From Sphingomonas sp. Y57 (lineage in GTDB: Bacteria; Pseudomonadota; Alphaproteobacteria; Sphingomonadales; Sphingomonadaceae), in contig NZ_LDES01000107.1 of NCBI RefSeq assembly GCF_001015195.1, positions 1-64,000 of the forward strand: a DNA stretch of 64,000 nt, given 5' to 3'. Numbering within the stretch: position 1 is the stretch's first letter; every line of letters begins with the position of its first letter. Under the pieces are notes generated by a model. That model was not told where the DNA came from. It saw nothing but the letters and a program-made list of their open reading frames with translations, and searched no databases. The position numbers and the translations under genes were made by a program. This document shows positions 45,524-56,970 of this stretch, in pieces.

Positions 45524-46345
45524 ATGGTAGCCCATTCCGGCCTCATCACCGTCATGGACCGCGCCGCGCGCAAGGCGGCGCCGCGGCTGCGGCGCGACTT
45601 CAACGAGGTCCAGCAGCTCCAGGTGAGCCGCAAGGGGCCCGCCGACTTCGTCTCGATGGCCGACAAGCGCGCCGAGCAGACGCTGGTCGAGGAGCTGAAG
45701 CGCGCGCGTCCCGACTGGGGCTTCATCCTCGAGGAAGGCGGCGAGATCGAGGGCGATCCCGCCAAGCCGCGCTGGATCATCGATCCGCTCGACGGCACTT
45801 CCAACTTCCTCCACGGCCTGCCGCATTTCGCCATCTCGATCGCGGTCGAGGAGCCGCGCGCGGGCCAGAAGCGCGGCGAGGTAACGCAGGGGCTGGTCTA
45901 TCAGCCGCTCACCGATGAGAGCTTCTGGGCGGAGAAGGGCCGCGGCGCCTGGCTGCACGACCGGCGGCTGCGCGTTTCGGCACGGCGCGAGCTGTCCGAG
46001 GCGCTGGTCGCGACGGGTATCCCCTTCCTCGGCCATGGCGACATCCGCGAATGGACCGCGATCTTCGCGGCGATCGCGCCCGAGGTAGCCGGCATCCGCC
46101 GCTACGGCTCGGCGGCGCTCGACCTTGCCTGGGTGGCGGCTGGCCGGTTCGACGCCTTCTGGGAGGCCGACCTCAACGTCTGGGACGTCGCGGCCGGCAT
46201 CCTGCTGGTGCGCGAGGCCGGTGGCTTCGTCAGCGATTTCCGTGGCGGCGATCGCATGCACGAGCGCAACGAATATCTCGCCACCAATGACGGGCTCGCG
46301 ACTCGTCTGCACAAGCTGGTCGCGCAGGGCCTGAAGGGCCTCTGA
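45524..46345 (+). CDS. suhB: inositol monophosphatase family protein SuhB
   Basis: A 273-aa Mg-dependent inositol monophosphatase-family enzyme; the bacterial SuhB also assists rRNA antitermination. Metal-binding residues are in EEGGE, WIIDPLDGTSNFLHG (DPLDGTSN) and WDVAAG near 222. It is 207 bases upstream of nuoA. Confidence 0.93.
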   Translation: MVAHSGLITVMDRAARKAAPRLRRDFNEVQQLQVSRKGPADFVSMADKRAEQTLVEELKRARPDWGFILEEGGEIEGDPAKPRWIIDPLDGTSNFLHGLPHFAISIAVEEPRAGQKRGEVTQGLVYQPLTDESFWAEKGRGAWLHDRRLRVSARRELSEALVATGIPFLGHGDIREWTAIFAAIAPEVAGIRRYGSAALDLAWVAAGRFDAFWEADLNVWDVAAGILLVREAGGFVSDFRGGDRMHERNEYLATNDGLATRLHKLVAQGLKGL

Positions 46346-46477
46346 GGCCCCGCGGGAGCCGCCGCGCCGGCCCCCCGCCCGCCTGCGAGGCCGATGGTGG
46401 GAAAGGGCGCGGAGGCAAGATCGAAAACCGGCGGATTTCCATCGGCCTGTTGCGAGTCATTCTCACTTTTCCACGGG

Positions 46478-46506
46478 TTGCTTCGCCAATGCGGCGCGCC
46501 TAAACG
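46478..46506 (+). promoter_or_regulatory. possible nuo operon promoter
   Basis: TTGCTT (46478-46483), 17-base spacer, TAAACG (46501-46506), about 47 bases before nuoA. Moderate match to a housekeeping promoter; other pairs in the suhB-nuoA space are weaker. Confidence 0.35.
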
Positions 46507-46552
46507 TCCCCGCCAAAGGCCGGATTCCCGGCCCCCAGCTCGGAGCCTGTTC

Positions 46553-46930
46553 ATGGCGTCAGTCGCCGCCGGATATCTGCCGATCCTGATCTTCCTGGGC
46601 GTTGCCCTGGTGCTTTCCAGCGCCTTCGTCTTCCTGCCGATGCTGGTCGGCCGGCTGACCGGCACGCACCAGCCCAATCCCGAGAAGCTGGCCGAATATG
46701 AATGCGGCTTCCCGGCGTTCGAGGACAGTCGCGCCCAGTTCGACGTGCGGTTCTACCTGATCGCGATCCTGTTCATCATCTTCGACCTTGAAGCCGCCTT
46801 CCTCTATCCCTGGGCGGTCTCGCTCGGGGGGATCGGGTTCGTCGGCTGGCTGTCGATGATGATCTTCCTGGTCGAGCTGGGCGTTGGTTACATCTATGCA
46901 TGGAAGAAGGGAGCGCTCGAATGGGAGTGA
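46553..46930 (+). CDS. nuoA: NADH-quinone oxidoreductase subunit A
   Basis: A 125-aa complex I membrane subunit with three transmembrane helices. The conserved cysteine loop ([26 protein letters not shown]) near the quinone site and the [12 protein letters not shown] helix are present. The frame is open upstream, but ATG 46553 with CGGAG before it begins the first helix. First gene of the 15.5-kb nuo operon; overlaps nuoB by 10 bases. Confidence 0.95.
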   Translation: MASVAAGYLPILIFLGVALVLSSAFVFLPMLVGRLTGTHQPNPEKLAEYECGFPAFEDSRAQFDVRFYLIAILFIIFDLEAAFLYPWAVSLGGIGFVGWLSMMIFLVELGVGYIYAWKKGALEWE

Positions 46931-47484
46931 CCCTCGATAGCGCGCGCAACCCGTACAAGCCGGAAGGCTTTGGCGAGGTCGTCGCGCCCGATCCTGATTT
47001 TTTCAAGGCGCTTCAGGCCGAGGTGAACGACAAGGGTTTCCTGGTCACCTCCGCCGAGGAGCTGTTCCAATGGGCGCGAACCGGCTCGCTCTGGTGGATG
47101 ACCTTCGGTCTCGCCTGCTGTGCGGTCGAGATGATCCACGTCAACATGCCGCGCTACGACCTCGAGCGCTTCGGGGCCGCGCCGCGCGCCTCCCCGCGCC
47201 AGTCGGACGTGATGATCGTCGCCGGCACGCTGTGCAACAAGATGGCCCCGGCCCTGCGTCGCGTCTACGACCAGATGTCCGAGCCCAAATATGTCATCTC
47301 GATGGGCAGCTGCGCCAATGGCGGCGGCTATTATCATTACAGCTATTCGGTGGTGCGCGGCTGCGACCGGATCGTGCCGGTCGACATTTACGTCCCCGGC
47401 TGCCCGCCGACCGCCGAGGCGCTGCTCTACGGGATCATGCAGCTCCAGCGTAAGATTCGCCGGATCGGGACGCTCGAGCGATGA
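46921..47484 (+). CDS. nuoB: NADH-quinone oxidoreductase subunit B
   Basis: A 187-aa peripheral-arm subunit that carries Fe-S cluster N2, the last carrier before quinone. The ligands are in [11 protein letters not shown] (adjacent cysteines), [11 protein letters not shown] and [10 protein letters not shown]. It overlaps nuoA by 10 bases and nuoC by 4. Confidence 0.97.
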   Translation: MGVTLDSARNPYKPEGFGEVVAPDPDFFKALQAEVNDKGFLVTSAEELFQWARTGSLWWMTFGLACCAVEMIHVNMPRYDLERFGAAPRASPRQSDVMIVAGTLCNKMAPALRRVYDQMSEPKYVISMGSCANGGGYYHYSYSVVRGCDRIVPVDIYVPGCPPTAEALLYGIMQLQRKIRRIGTLER

Positions 47485-48305
47485 GCGACACCAGCTTCAC
47501 CTTCCCCCGTTTCGCGTCGAACGACGGCGTGATCGAGGCGGCGACCGCGGCGCTGGGCGCCCGGCTGATCGAGGCGCGCACCTGCGTCGGCGAGATCGCC
47601 CTGCACGTCGAGCGGGCGAGTCTGGTCGAGACGATGCGCATCCTGCGCGACGAACTCGCCTACCAGCAGCTGATGGAGATCGCCGGGGTCGACTATCCAG
47701 ACCGCGCCGAGCGGTTCGAGGTGGTCTACTGCCTGCTGAGCGTCACGAAGAACCACCGCATCCGCGTCCATATCGGCACCGACGAGGTCCAGCCGGTGCC
47801 GTCGGTGACCGGGCTGTGGCCGGTCGCCGGCTGGCTCGAGCGCGAGGTGTTCGACATGTACGGCGTGCTGTTCGAGGGCAATGCCGACCTGCGCCGCATC
47901 CTCACCGATTATGGCTTCCGCGGCCATCCGCAGCGCAAGGACTTCCCGCTGACCGGCTATGTCGAGCTGCGCTATTCGGAGACCCACAAGCGCGTCGTCT
48001 ATGAGCCGGTCAAGCTGGCGCAGGACTTCCGCAGCTTCGAGTTCATGAGCCCGTGGGAAGGCGCCGACTATATCCTGCCGGGCGACGAGAAGGTCTCGCC
48101 GACCGAGCCCGGCGCGCCGAGCCCGGCCCCCGCCAAGAAGGATGCGGAGCCGGTCGAGGCCAAGGCACCGCCGCCGACCCCCAAGACCACCGACACCCCG
48201 GCCGAGACCGGTGCCGGCGCCGCGGCGAACGCGGCCGCGGCCAAGCCCCGCGCCGCGGCCCGGCCCAAGGCCGCCACCTCCAAGGATACGGGGGGCAAGA
48301 AATGA
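47481..48305 (+). CDS. nuoC: NADH-quinone oxidoreductase subunit C, with Ala/Pro/Lys-rich tail
   Basis: A 274-aa complex I subunit. The 30-kDa domain (residues 1-200) has [22 protein letters not shown] and [19 protein letters not shown]. Residues of about 202-274 are a low-complexity tail of Pro, Ala, Lys and Thr, histone-H1-like, absent from the E. coli subunit. It is separate from nuoD (not fused). Start overlaps nuoB, stop overlaps nuoD. Confidence 0.96.
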   Translation: MSDTSFTFPRFASNDGVIEAATAALGARLIEARTCVGEIALHVERASLVETMRILRDELAYQQLMEIAGVDYPDRAERFEVVYCLLSVTKNHRIRVHIGTDEVQPVPSVTGLWPVAGWLEREVFDMYGVLFEGNADLRRILTDYGFRGHPQRKDFPLTGYVELRYSETHKRVVYEPVKLAQDFRSFEFMSPWEGADYILPGDEKVSPTEPGAPSPAPAKKDAEPVEAKAPPPTPKTTDTPAETGAGAAANAAAAKPRAAARPKAATSKDTGGKK

Positions 48306-49558
48306 GCGATATCCGCGCCTATCCCGAAGCGGGAACCGACGTCCCCCCCGGCCAGGGCGTGACCGACACGCCGGCCTCGCCCGACGTGCTGATCCAGAAC
48401 TACACGATCAACTTCGGCCCGCAGCATCCGGCCGCGCATGGCGTGCTGCGCATGGTGATGGAGCTCGACGGTGAGATCGTCGAACGCGTCGACCCGCATG
48501 TCGGCCTGCTCCATCGCGGCACCGAGAAGCTGATCGAGTACAAGACCTATCTCCAGGCGCTGCCTTATTTCGACCGGCTCGACTATTGCTCGCCGCTCGG
48601 CATGGAGCACAGCTACGTCCTGGCGATCGAGAAGCTCCTCCAGCTCGAAGTGCCGCTGCGCGCCCAGTATCTGCGCGTGTTCTTCGCCGAGCTGACCCGC
48701 ATCTGCAACCACATGCTCAACATCGGCGCGCACGTCATGGACGTCGGCGCGATGACCCCGAACCTGTGGCTGTTCGAAATCCGCGAGGATTGCCTCAATT
48801 TCTTCGAGCGCGCCTCGGGCGCCCGCATGCACTCGGCCTATTTCCGGCCGGGCGGCGTCCATCAGGACGTGCCGCTCAAGCTGCTGACCGATATCGGCGA
48901 CTGGCTGGACGATCGCATGCCGCGTCTGTTCGAGGACGCGGTCTCGCTGTTCGCGGACAATCGCATCTTCAAGCAGCGCAACGTCGACATCGGCGTGGTG
49001 TCGAAGGAAGACGCGCTGGCCTGGGGCTTCTCGGGTCCGATGATCCGTGCGGCGGGCATCCCCTGGGACATCCGCAAGGCGCAGCCCTACGACGTCTATG
49101 ACCGCATGGACTTCGAGGTTCCGATCGGCACGCGGGGCGACTGCTACGACCGCGTCATGGTCCGCATCGAAGAGGTGCGGCAGTCGGCCCGGATCATGAG
49201 GCAGTGCCTGAACGAGATGCCCGAGGGGCCGGTCGCCAGCCTCGATCGCAAGGTGGTGCCGCCCAAGCGCGGTGAGATGAAGCGCTCGATGGAGGCGCTG
49301 ATCCACCACTTCAAGCTCTATACCGAAGGATTCCACGTGCCCGCGGGCGACGTCTATGTCGCGACCGAGAGCCCGAAGGGCGAGTTCGGCGTCTATCTCG
49401 TCTCGGACGGCAGCAACAAGCCGTACCGCTGCAAGATCCGGCCGACCGCGTTCAGCCATCTCCAGGCGATGGACTTCATGATGAAAGGCCACATGCTGGC
49501 CGACACCACCGCCATCCTCTCGGCGATCGACGTCGTGTTCGGGGAGTGTGACCGCTAA
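48302..49558 (+). CDS. nuoD: NADH-quinone oxidoreductase subunit D
   Basis: A 418-aa 49-kDa-type subunit forming the quinone cavity with Nuo[15 protein letters not shown] with its His, [31 protein letters not shown] and the C-terminal DVVFGECDR are conserved. An N-terminal extension of about 35 residues precedes the core. Overlaps nuoC by 4 bases and nuoE by 1. Confidence 0.97.
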   Translation: MSDIRAYPEAGTDVPPGQGVTDTPASPDVLIQNYTINFGPQHPAAHGVLRMVMELDGEIVERVDPHVGLLHRGTEKLIEYKTYLQALPYFDRLDYCSPLGMEHSYVLAIEKLLQLEVPLRAQYLRVFFAELTRICNHMLNIGAHVMDVGAMTPNLWLFEIREDCLNFFERASGARMHSAYFRPGGVHQDVPLKLLTDIGDWLDDRMPRLFEDAVSLFADNRIFKQRNVDIGVVSKEDALAWGFSGPMIRAAGIPWDIRKAQPYDVYDRMDFEVPIGTRGDCYDRVMVRIEEVRQSARIMRQCLNEMPEGPVASLDRKVVPPKRGEMKRSMEALIHHFKLYTEGFHVPAGDVYVATESPKGEFGVYLVSDGSNKPYRCKIRPTAFSHLQAMDFMMKGHMLADTTAILSAIDVVFGECDR

Positions 49559-50247
49559 TGTCCGACGCAGCCCATATCCCCGACGAGGCCGAGACCCGCG
49601 CGCGCTGGGGCGGTTTCGCCTGGACCCCGGAAAATGCGGAGCAGGCGAGGAAGATCATCGCCCGCTATCCGCCGGGCCGCCAGCAGTCCGCCGTGATGCC
49701 TCTGCTAGACCTTGCCCAGCGCCAGGTCGGGGCGGAGACCAACACCCAGGGCTGGCTGCCGGTGCCAGTGATGGAGTATATCGGCGCGCAGCTCGGCATG
49801 GCCTATATCCGGGTCTACGAGGTCGCGACCTTCTACACCATGTACAACCTCGCGCCGGTCGGCCGCTACCATGTCCAGGTGTGCGGCACGACGCCGTGCA
49901 TGCTGCGCGGCTCCGACGACGTGCTGGAGGCCTGCTACAAGAAGGGCCTGAAGAAAGGCGCGACGACCGCCGACGGCCTGTTCACCCTGACCGAGGTCGA
50001 ATGCCTGGGCGCCTGCGCCAATGCGCCGATGGTCCAGATCAACGACGACAATTACGAGGACCTGACCTTCGACAGCATGACCGCGGTGCTCGACACGCTC
50101 GCGGGCGGCGGCCAGCCGAAGATCGGCCCGCAGATCGAGCGCCAGACGAGCTGTCCCGAGGGCGGTCCGACCACGCTCCGGGAAATGGTCTCCGAGAACC
50201 ACGATTATCGCGGCCGGTGGGAGGCCACGGGCAATGCTCCGGCATGA
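49558..50247 (+). CDS. nuoE: NADH-quinone oxidoreductase subunit E
   Basis: A 229-aa 24-kDa-type subunit with one [2Fe-2S] cluster. The four cysteines are in VCGTTPCMLRG and EVECLGACANAPM. It works with NuoF in the NADH-oxidising tip. The last 40 residues extend past the family core. The next small gene begins inside its stop (ATGA). Confidence 0.96.
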   Translation: MSDAAHIPDEAETRARWGGFAWTPENAEQARKIIARYPPGRQQSAVMPLLDLAQRQVGAETNTQGWLPVPVMEYIGAQLGMAYIRVYEVATFYTMYNLAPVGRYHVQVCGTTPCMLRGSDDVLEACYKKGLKKGATTADGLFTLTEVECLGACANAPMVQINDDNYEDLTFDSMTAVLDTLAGGGQPKIGPQIERQTSCPEGGPTTLREMVSENHDYRGRWEATGNAPA

Positions 50248-50393
50248 GCGCGCTGATCGCCATCGTCGTCACGATCGTGCTGGCGGTCATCCTGATCAAG
50301 GTGACCTTCAAGCTGCTCGGCATCGCCATTGCGATCGGGCTGGGCGTGCTCGCCTATTTCGTGGCCGAGAAGCTGTTCGGGAAGCGCGCATGA
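50244..50393 (+). CDS. 49-aa single- or double-helix membrane protein inside the nuo operon
   Basis: A 49-aa, almost wholly hydrophobic protein (MSALIAIVVTIVLAVILIKV, LLGIAIAIGLGVLAYFVAEK) with a short basic end (LFGKRA). Its ATG overlaps the nuoE stop, and another tiny reading frame (50390-50455, [15 protein letters not shown]...) overlaps its stop and the nuoF start, so translation could be handed on to nuoF. No family recognised. It may be an accessory or assembly subunit of complex I, but this is only inferred from position. Confidence 0.65.
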   Translation: MSALIAIVVTIVLAVILIKVTFKLLGIAIAIGLGVLAYFVAEKLFGKRA

Positions 50394-50447
50394 TGCCGCA
50401 CCTCCTTTCCCTCCACCGCGCGACGCAGATTTTCGGGGCGTATCGTC

Positions 50448-51742
<1,295 letters not shown>

Positions 51743-51746
<4 letters not shown>

Positions 51747-52441
51747 GGATGCGCATCCTGACCGCCCTGCTCGCCGTCGCCGTAGCGTCGCCGGCGATTG
51801 CCAATGATCCGCCGCTCGGCTCGCGTCTCGGCGAGCGCCTCAAGCGGGGCGAGAGCCGCGACAATTACGACGCGCTGCGCTCGGCCCACCGGCTTGCCGA
51901 ATGTCTCTATTTCAAGCGCGGATCGGACGTGATCGGCGCGCTGACCGCGTTGTCCGAGGCGGAGCAGAAGCGCTATCAGCGCAACCTGAGCCAGAGCGTC
52001 GAGTGCCGCAACGCGACGCTGGTCGATTCGCCGCGCCTCGAAGGCGTCGCGATTCAGGCGCCGGCCGACGTGCTGCGCGGGATGATGGCGGAAGCGGTGC
52101 TCGAGAAGACCACCAAGGACGAGGCTCTGCAGCCGCTCCCCGCCGCCACCGGCGGCGCCTATCAGCGCGACTGGTTCGCGATCACCGGGCGCGACCGAAC
52201 GGTCGACGAGATGGCGGTCTGCACCGCTGAGCAGAACCCGGCCGGTATCCGCGACCTGCTGGCGACCCGGCCCGAGAGCGCCGAAGAGCTGGCCGCCGTC
52301 AAGGCGGTGGGCGCGACGCTGGGCCCGTGTCTGCCGCAGGGCGCGACGCTCAAGGCCAACCGCCAGTCGCTCCGCGCGGCGCTGGCCGAAGCGCTTTTCC
52401 ATCGGTCGGTCGAGCCGCCGCTCGCCGTGACCAAGGGATGA
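51743..52441 (+). CDS. exported hypothetical protein between nuoF and nuoG
   Basis: A 232-aa protein with a signal peptide ([17 protein letters not shown]), so periplasmic, while its neighbours are cytoplasmic-face subunits. The mature part is helical and carries four cysteines (AECLYFK, VECRNAT, MAVCTAE, LGPCLPQ), possibly two disulfides. The ATG overlaps the nuoF stop (ATGA) and nuoG begins 15 bases later. I recognise no domain. The frame is open upstream, but that part is a shadow of nuoF. Confidence 0.75.
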
Positions 52442-52456
52442 TTTTCGAGGACGTGC

Positions 52457-54484
52457 ATGCCTAAACTCACCGTAGACGGGATCGAAGTCGAAGTCCCCGC
52501 CGGCGCCACGGTGCTCCAGGCCTGCGAAGCCGCGGGCAAGGAGATTCCGCGCTTCTGCTACCATGAGCGGCTGTCGATTGCCGGCAACTGCCGCATGTGC
52601 CTTGTCGAGGTGAAGCCGGGGCCGCCCAAGCCGCAGGCGTCGTGCGCGCTGCCCGCCGCCGACAAGCAGGAGGTTTTCACCCAGTCGCCGATGGTCAAGA
52701 AGGCGCGCGAGGGGGTGATGGAGTTCCTGCTCATCAACCACCCGCTCGACTGCCCGATCTGCGACCAGGGCGGCGAGTGCGACCTGCAGGACCAGTCGGT
52801 TGCCTATGGCAAGGGGCAGAGCCGCTTCATCGAGAACAAGCGCGCCGTCACCGACAAATATATGGGCCCGATCGTCAAGACGACGATGACCCGCTGCATC
52901 CAGTGCACCCGCTGCGTCCGCTTCGCCGAGGAGGTGTCGGGGATCGAGGAGATCGGCGCGATCTATCGCGGCGAGAACATGCAGATCACCTCCTATCTCG
53001 AACAGGCGGTGACCAGCGAGCTGTCCGGCAACGTCGTCGACCTCTGCCCGGTCGGCGCGCTGACCAGCAAGCCCTATGCGTTCGAGGCGCGGCCCTGGGA
53101 GCTCAAGAAGACCCCCGGCATCGACGTGATGGACGCCGTCGGCACCAACGTCCGCTTCGACAGCCGCGGCCGTCAGGTGCTGCGCGTGCTGCCGCGCATC
53201 AACGAGGACGTGAACGAGGAATGGGCGTCGGACAAGACGCGCCACGCCGTCGACGGCCTGGTCCGCCGCCGGCTCGACAAGCCGTTCGTCCGCCGCAAGG
53301 GCAAGCTGGTCGAGGCGAGCTGGCAGGAAGCCTTCGCCGCGATCAAGGCGGCCAAGGCGGGCAGCTCGGTCGCCGCGATCGCGGGCGACCAGCTCGACTG
53401 CGAGACGATGTACGCCGGCAAGGCACTGCTCGCGGCGATGGGCTCGACGCTGCTCGAAGGCCGCCAGACCGGCATGGACTATGACGCGTCGAACCTCGCC
53501 GCGGTCAATTTCAACAGCACGATCGCCGGTATCGAGACGGCCGACGCGATCCTGCTGGTGGGCACCAACCTCCGCTGGGAGGCGCCGCTGATCAACACCC
53601 GCGTCCGCAAGGCGGTGAAGCGCGGTGCCAGGGTCTTCGCCATCGGCGAGGAGGTGAACCTCACCTATCCGGTGCAGTGGCTCGGCAATGATCTCGGCCT
53701 GCTCGGCAAGCTACCCGAGGCGGTGACCGAGGCCTTTGCCGGGGCTCAGCGCCCGGCGCTGATCGTCGGCGGCGGTGCGCTCAAGGCGGGCGCGCAGGGC
53801 GCGACGCTGGCGCTGGTCAAGCCGCTCGGGCTGATCAAGGACGCCGCCTCGACAGGCTCGGGACAGGACTGGAACGGCTACAACGTCGTCCATCTCGCCG
53901 CCGCGCGGATGGGCGGGCTGATGCTCGGCTATGCGCAAAAGGGCGGGATCGCCGACATCGTCGCGGCCGCACCGAAGCTGCTCTTCCTGCTCGGCGCCGA
54001 CGATGTCGACCTGACGGCGTTCGGCAAGAGCCTGAAGGTCTATATCGGCCATCATGGCGATGCCGGTGCTGCCGGCGCGGACGTGGTCCTGCCCGGCGCC
54101 GCCTATACCGAGAAGCCCGGCACCTATGTGAACACCGAGGGCCGCGTCCAGTTCAGCGACCGTGCCGTCTTCCCGCCGGGCGATGCCCGCGAGGACTGGG
54201 CGATCCTGCGCGCGCTGAGCGAGGTGCTCGGCCACAAGCTTCCGTTCGACAGCCTCGACCAGCTTCGTGCCGCGATGACGGCCGAGGTGCCCGCGCTCGG
54301 CGTCGGCGGCCTCGCCGGCTACGCCTGGTCCGCGCCGAAGCTGCCGGCCATGGCGTCGGGCCCGGTCGGCTATCCGGTCAAGGACTTCTATCTCACCAAC
54401 CCGATCGCCCGCGCCAGCGACACGATGCAGCGCTGCTCGGCCGAACTCCTCCATGGGCAGAGCTTCGCGGAGGCCGCCGAATGA
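52457..54484 (+). CDS. nuoG: NADH-quinone oxidoreductase subunit G
   Basis: A 675-aa 75-kDa-type subunit. N-terminal [2Fe-2S] ligands lie in CRMCLVEV and surrounding cysteines; [15 protein letters not shown] and [13 protein letters not shown] carry the [4Fe-4S] clusters. The molybdopterin-like C-terminal domain has lost its cofactor function, as in all NuoG. Overlaps nuoH by 4 bases. Confidence 0.97.
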   Translation: MPKLTVDGIEVEVPAGATVLQACEAAGKEIPRFCYHERLSIAGNCRMCLVEVKPGPPKPQASCALPAADKQEVFTQSPMVKKAREGVMEFLLINHPLDCPICDQGGECDLQDQSVAYGKGQSRFIENKRAVTDKYMGPIVKTTMTRCIQCTRCVRFAEEVSGIEEIGAIYRGENMQITSYLEQAVTSELSGNVVDLCPVGALTSKPYAFEARPWELKKTPGIDVMDAVGTNVRFDSRGRQVLRVLPRINEDVNEEWASDKTRHAVDGLVRRRLDKPFVRRKGKLVEASWQEAFAAIKAAKAGSSVAAIAGDQLDCETMYAGKALLAAMGSTLLEGRQTGMDYDASNLAAVNFNSTIAGIETADAILLVGTNLRWEAPLINTRVRKAVKRGARVFAIGEEVNLTYPVQWLGNDLGLLGKLPEAVTEAFAGAQRPALIVGGGALKAGAQGATLALVKPLGLIKDAASTGSGQDWNGYNVVHLAAARMGGLMLGYAQKGGIADIVAAAPKLLFLLGADDVDLTAFGKSLKVYIGHHGDAGAAGADVVLPGAAYTEKPGTYVNTEGRVQFSDRAVFPPGDAREDWAILRALSEVLGHKLPFDSLDQLRAAMTAEVPALGVGGLAGYAWSAPKLPAMASGPVGYPVKDFYLTNPIARASDTMQRCSAELLHGQSFAEAAE

Positions 54485-55527
54485 CCGCGCTGTTCCAGAG
54501 CTGGGGCCTGCCCTACGACTGGGCCTGGTTCGTTTCCACCATCATCGGCATCCTCGTGATCGCACTGCCGCTGATGCTCGCCGTGGCGATGATCATCTAC
54601 GCCGATCGCAAGATCTGGGCGGCGATGGCGCTGCGCCGCGGCCCGAACGTCGTCGGGCCCTGGGGCCTGCTGCAGAGCTTCGCCGACGGCGCCAAGGTGT
54701 TCCTCCAGGAGACCATCATCCCGGCCGCCGCGAACAAGGGCCTGTTCCTGCTCGCGCCGATCATCACCTTCACGGTGGCGCTGATCGTCTGGGCGGTGAT
54801 TCCGTTCGCGCCGGGCGTGGTGCTCGCCGACATCAACATCGGCCTGCTCTACGTGCTCGCCGCCTCGTCGATCGGCGTCTATGGCGTGATCATCGCGGGC
54901 TGGGCGTCCAACTCCAAATATCCCTTCTACTCGGCGCTTCGCGCGGCGGCGCAGATGGTCAGCTACGAGGTCTCGATCGGCTTCGTGCTGATCGCGGTCG
55001 TGCTGTGGACCGGCAGCTTCAACATGTCGGCGATCATCGAGGGGCAGCGCGCCCATGTGCTCGGCTTCATCAATGGCTATGGCTTCAACCCGCTGCTCTT
55101 CCCGATGGCGGTGGTGTTCCTGATCTCGGCCATGGCGGAAACCGCGCGCACCCCGTTCGACCTGACCGAGGCCGAATCGGAGCTCGTCGCCGGTTACCAG
55201 ACCGAATATTCGTCGATGTCGTTCGCGCTCTACTGGCTCGGCGAATATGCCAACGTCATCCTGATGTGCGGGCTCAACGCGATCCTGTTCTGGGGCGGCT
55301 GGCTGCCCCCGGTCGACTGGGCGCCGCTCTACATGGTGCCGGGCATCATCTGGTTCTTCGCCAAGCTGCTGTTCTTCTTCTTCGTCTTCTCCTGGGTGAA
55401 GGCGACGGTCCCGCGCTACCGCTACGACCAGCTCATGCGGCTGGGGTGGAAGGTGTTCCTGCCGCTGTCGCTGTTCTGGGTGTTCCTCGTTTCGGGGTGG
55501 CTGATGCTCACCCGCTATGGAGTCTGA
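54481..55527 (+). CDS. nuoH: NADH-quinone oxidoreductase subunit H
   Basis: A 348-aa membrane subunit at the junction with the peripheral arm, eight or more helices. [47 protein letters not shown] and [24 protein letters not shown] are diagnostic loops near the quinone tunnel. Confidence 0.97.
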   Translation: MTALFQSWGLPYDWAWFVSTIIGILVIALPLMLAVAMIIYADRKIWAAMALRRGPNVVGPWGLLQSFADGAKVFLQETIIPAAANKGLFLLAPIITFTVALIVWAVIPFAPGVVLADINIGLLYVLAASSIGVYGVIIAGWASNSKYPFYSALRAAAQMVSYEVSIGFVLIAVVLWTGSFNMSAIIEGQRAHVLGFINGYGFNPLLFPMAVVFLISAMAETARTPFDLTEAESELVAGYQTEYSSMSFALYWLGEYANVILMCGLNAILFWGGWLPPVDWAPLYMVPGIIWFFAKLLFFFFVFSWVKATVPRYRYDQLMRLGWKVFLPLSLFWVFLVSGWLMLTRYGV

Positions 55528-55528
55528 G

Positions 55529-56014
55529 ATGAGCCTCGGGCACATCATCAAGTCGTTCACCCTCTGGGAGTTCGTGAAGGCGCACTGGCTGACCCTGAAA
55601 TATTTTTTCAGGGCCAAGGCGACGATCAACTACCCGTTCGAGAAGAACCCGCTGTCGCCGCGTTTCCGCGGCGAGCATGCGCTGCGCCGCTATCCCAACG
55701 GCGAGGAACGCTGCATCGCGTGCAAGCTGTGCGAGGCGGTGTGTCCGGCGCAGGCGATCACCATCGAGGCCGAGCCGCGCGACGACGGCTCGCGCCGCAC
55801 CACCCGCTACGACATCGACATGACCAAGTGCATCTTCTGCGGCTTCTGCCAGGAAGCGTGCCCGGTCGACGCGATCGTCGAGGGACCCAATTTCGAATAT
55901 TCGACCGAAACCCGCGAAGAGCTCATCTACGACAAGGCCAAGCTGCTCGCCAATGGCGACCGCTGGGAGCCGGCGATCGCCGCGAACCTTGCCGCCGATG
56001 CGCCCTACCGGTAA
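55529..56014 (+). CDS. nuoI: NADH-quinone oxidoreductase subunit I
   Basis: A 161-aa ferredoxin-like subunit with two [4Fe-4S] motifs, [16 protein letters not shown] and [16 protein letters not shown], which carry electrons to N2. ATG 55529 follows the nuoH stop by one base; an in-frame start 4 codons earlier overlaps nuoH and is less likely. Confidence 0.97.
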   Translation: MSLGHIIKSFTLWEFVKAHWLTLKYFFRAKATINYPFEKNPLSPRFRGEHALRRYPNGEERCIACKLCEAVCPAQAITIEAEPRDDGSRRTTRYDIDMTKCIFCGFCQEACPVDAIVEGPNFEYSTETREELIYDKAKLLANGDRWEPAIAANLAADAPYR

Positions 56015-56049
56015 GCGCCAGCCGTTCGCGAAGGGGCACTGAGAAAGCC

Positions 56050-56661
56050 GTGATCCAGACCATAGCCTTCTATCTGTTCGCCGCATTGGTGGTTGCCTCG
56101 GGCACGCTCACCATCCTGGCGCGCAATCCGGTGCACAGCGTGCTGTGGCTCATCCTCGCCTTCTTCAATGCGGCGGGCCTGATGATCCTGGTCGGTGCCG
56201 AATTCATCGCGATGCTGCTCGTCATCGTCTATGTCGGTGCGGTCGCGGTGCTGTTCCTGTTCGTCGTGATGATGCTCGACATCGACTTTGCCGAGCTTCG
56301 CGCCGGCTTCGCGCGATATCTGCCGTTCGGCATATTGCTCGTGCTGGTGCTGGCCGCTGAGATGATCTTCGCCATCGGCGCGTGGAGCGCGGGCGGCATC
56401 GACATGGGATCGCGCATCGCGCCGACGCCGTCGGAGGTTCCGAACATCGAAGCGATCGGCATGCTGATCTACACGCGCTACCTCTATATCTTCGAGGGCG
56501 CGGGCCTGATCCTGCTCGTCGCGCTGGTCGGCGCGATCGTCCTCACCCATCGCACCCGGGGCGGCGTCAAGGCGCAGAACGTCACCGCGCAGAACATGCG
56601 CCGGCCCGAAGACGCGATCCGCAACGTCAAGCCGGCCGTCGGCCAGGGGGTGGAGCTGTGA
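56050..56661 (+). CDS. nuoJ: NADH-quinone oxidoreductase subunit J
   Basis: A 203-aa membrane subunit starting with GTG ([15 protein letters not shown]). Five helices include the pi-bulge helix [24 protein letters not shown] 56050 is chosen because it starts the first helix; the open frame before it overlaps nuoI. Overlaps nuoK by 4 bases. Confidence 0.95.
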   Translation: MIQTIAFYLFAALVVASGTLTILARNPVHSVLWLILAFFNAAGLMILVGAEFIAMLLVIVYVGAVAVLFLFVVMMLDIDFAELRAGFARYLPFGILLVLVLAAEMIFAIGAWSAGGIDMGSRIAPTPSEVPNIEAIGMLIYTRYLYIFEGAGLILLVALVGAIVLTHRTRGGVKAQNVTAQNMRRPEDAIRNVKPAVGQGVEL

Positions 56662-56963
56662 TCGGCCTGCAACATTATCTGGTCGTCTCGGCGATCCTGT
56701 TCGTGATGGGGGTGTTCGGCATCTTCCTCAACCGGAAGAACGTCATCATCATCCTGATGGCGATCGAGCTGATCCTGCTGTCGGTGAACATCAACCTCGT
56801 CGCCTTCTCCGCCTATCTGGGCGACCTGGTCGGGCAGGTCTTCGCGATGTTCGTGCTGACCGTCGCCGCCGGCGAGGCCGCGATCGGCCTGGCGATCCTC
56901 GTCATCTATTTCCGTGACCGCGGCACCATCGCGGTCGACGACATCAACCGGATGAAGGGGTGA
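56658..56963 (+). CDS. nuoK: NADH-quinone oxidoreductase subunit K
   Basis: A 101-aa, three-helix, Mrp-like subunit with the two membrane glutamates ([22 protein letters not shown]). It starts with a GTG overlapping the nuoJ stop. Confidence 0.96.
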   Translation: MIGLQHYLVVSAILFVMGVFGIFLNRKNVIIILMAIELILLSVNINLVAFSAYLGDLVGQVFAMFVLTVAAGEAAIGLAILVIYFRDRGTIAVDDINRMKG

Positions 56964-56970
56964 TCGTTCG

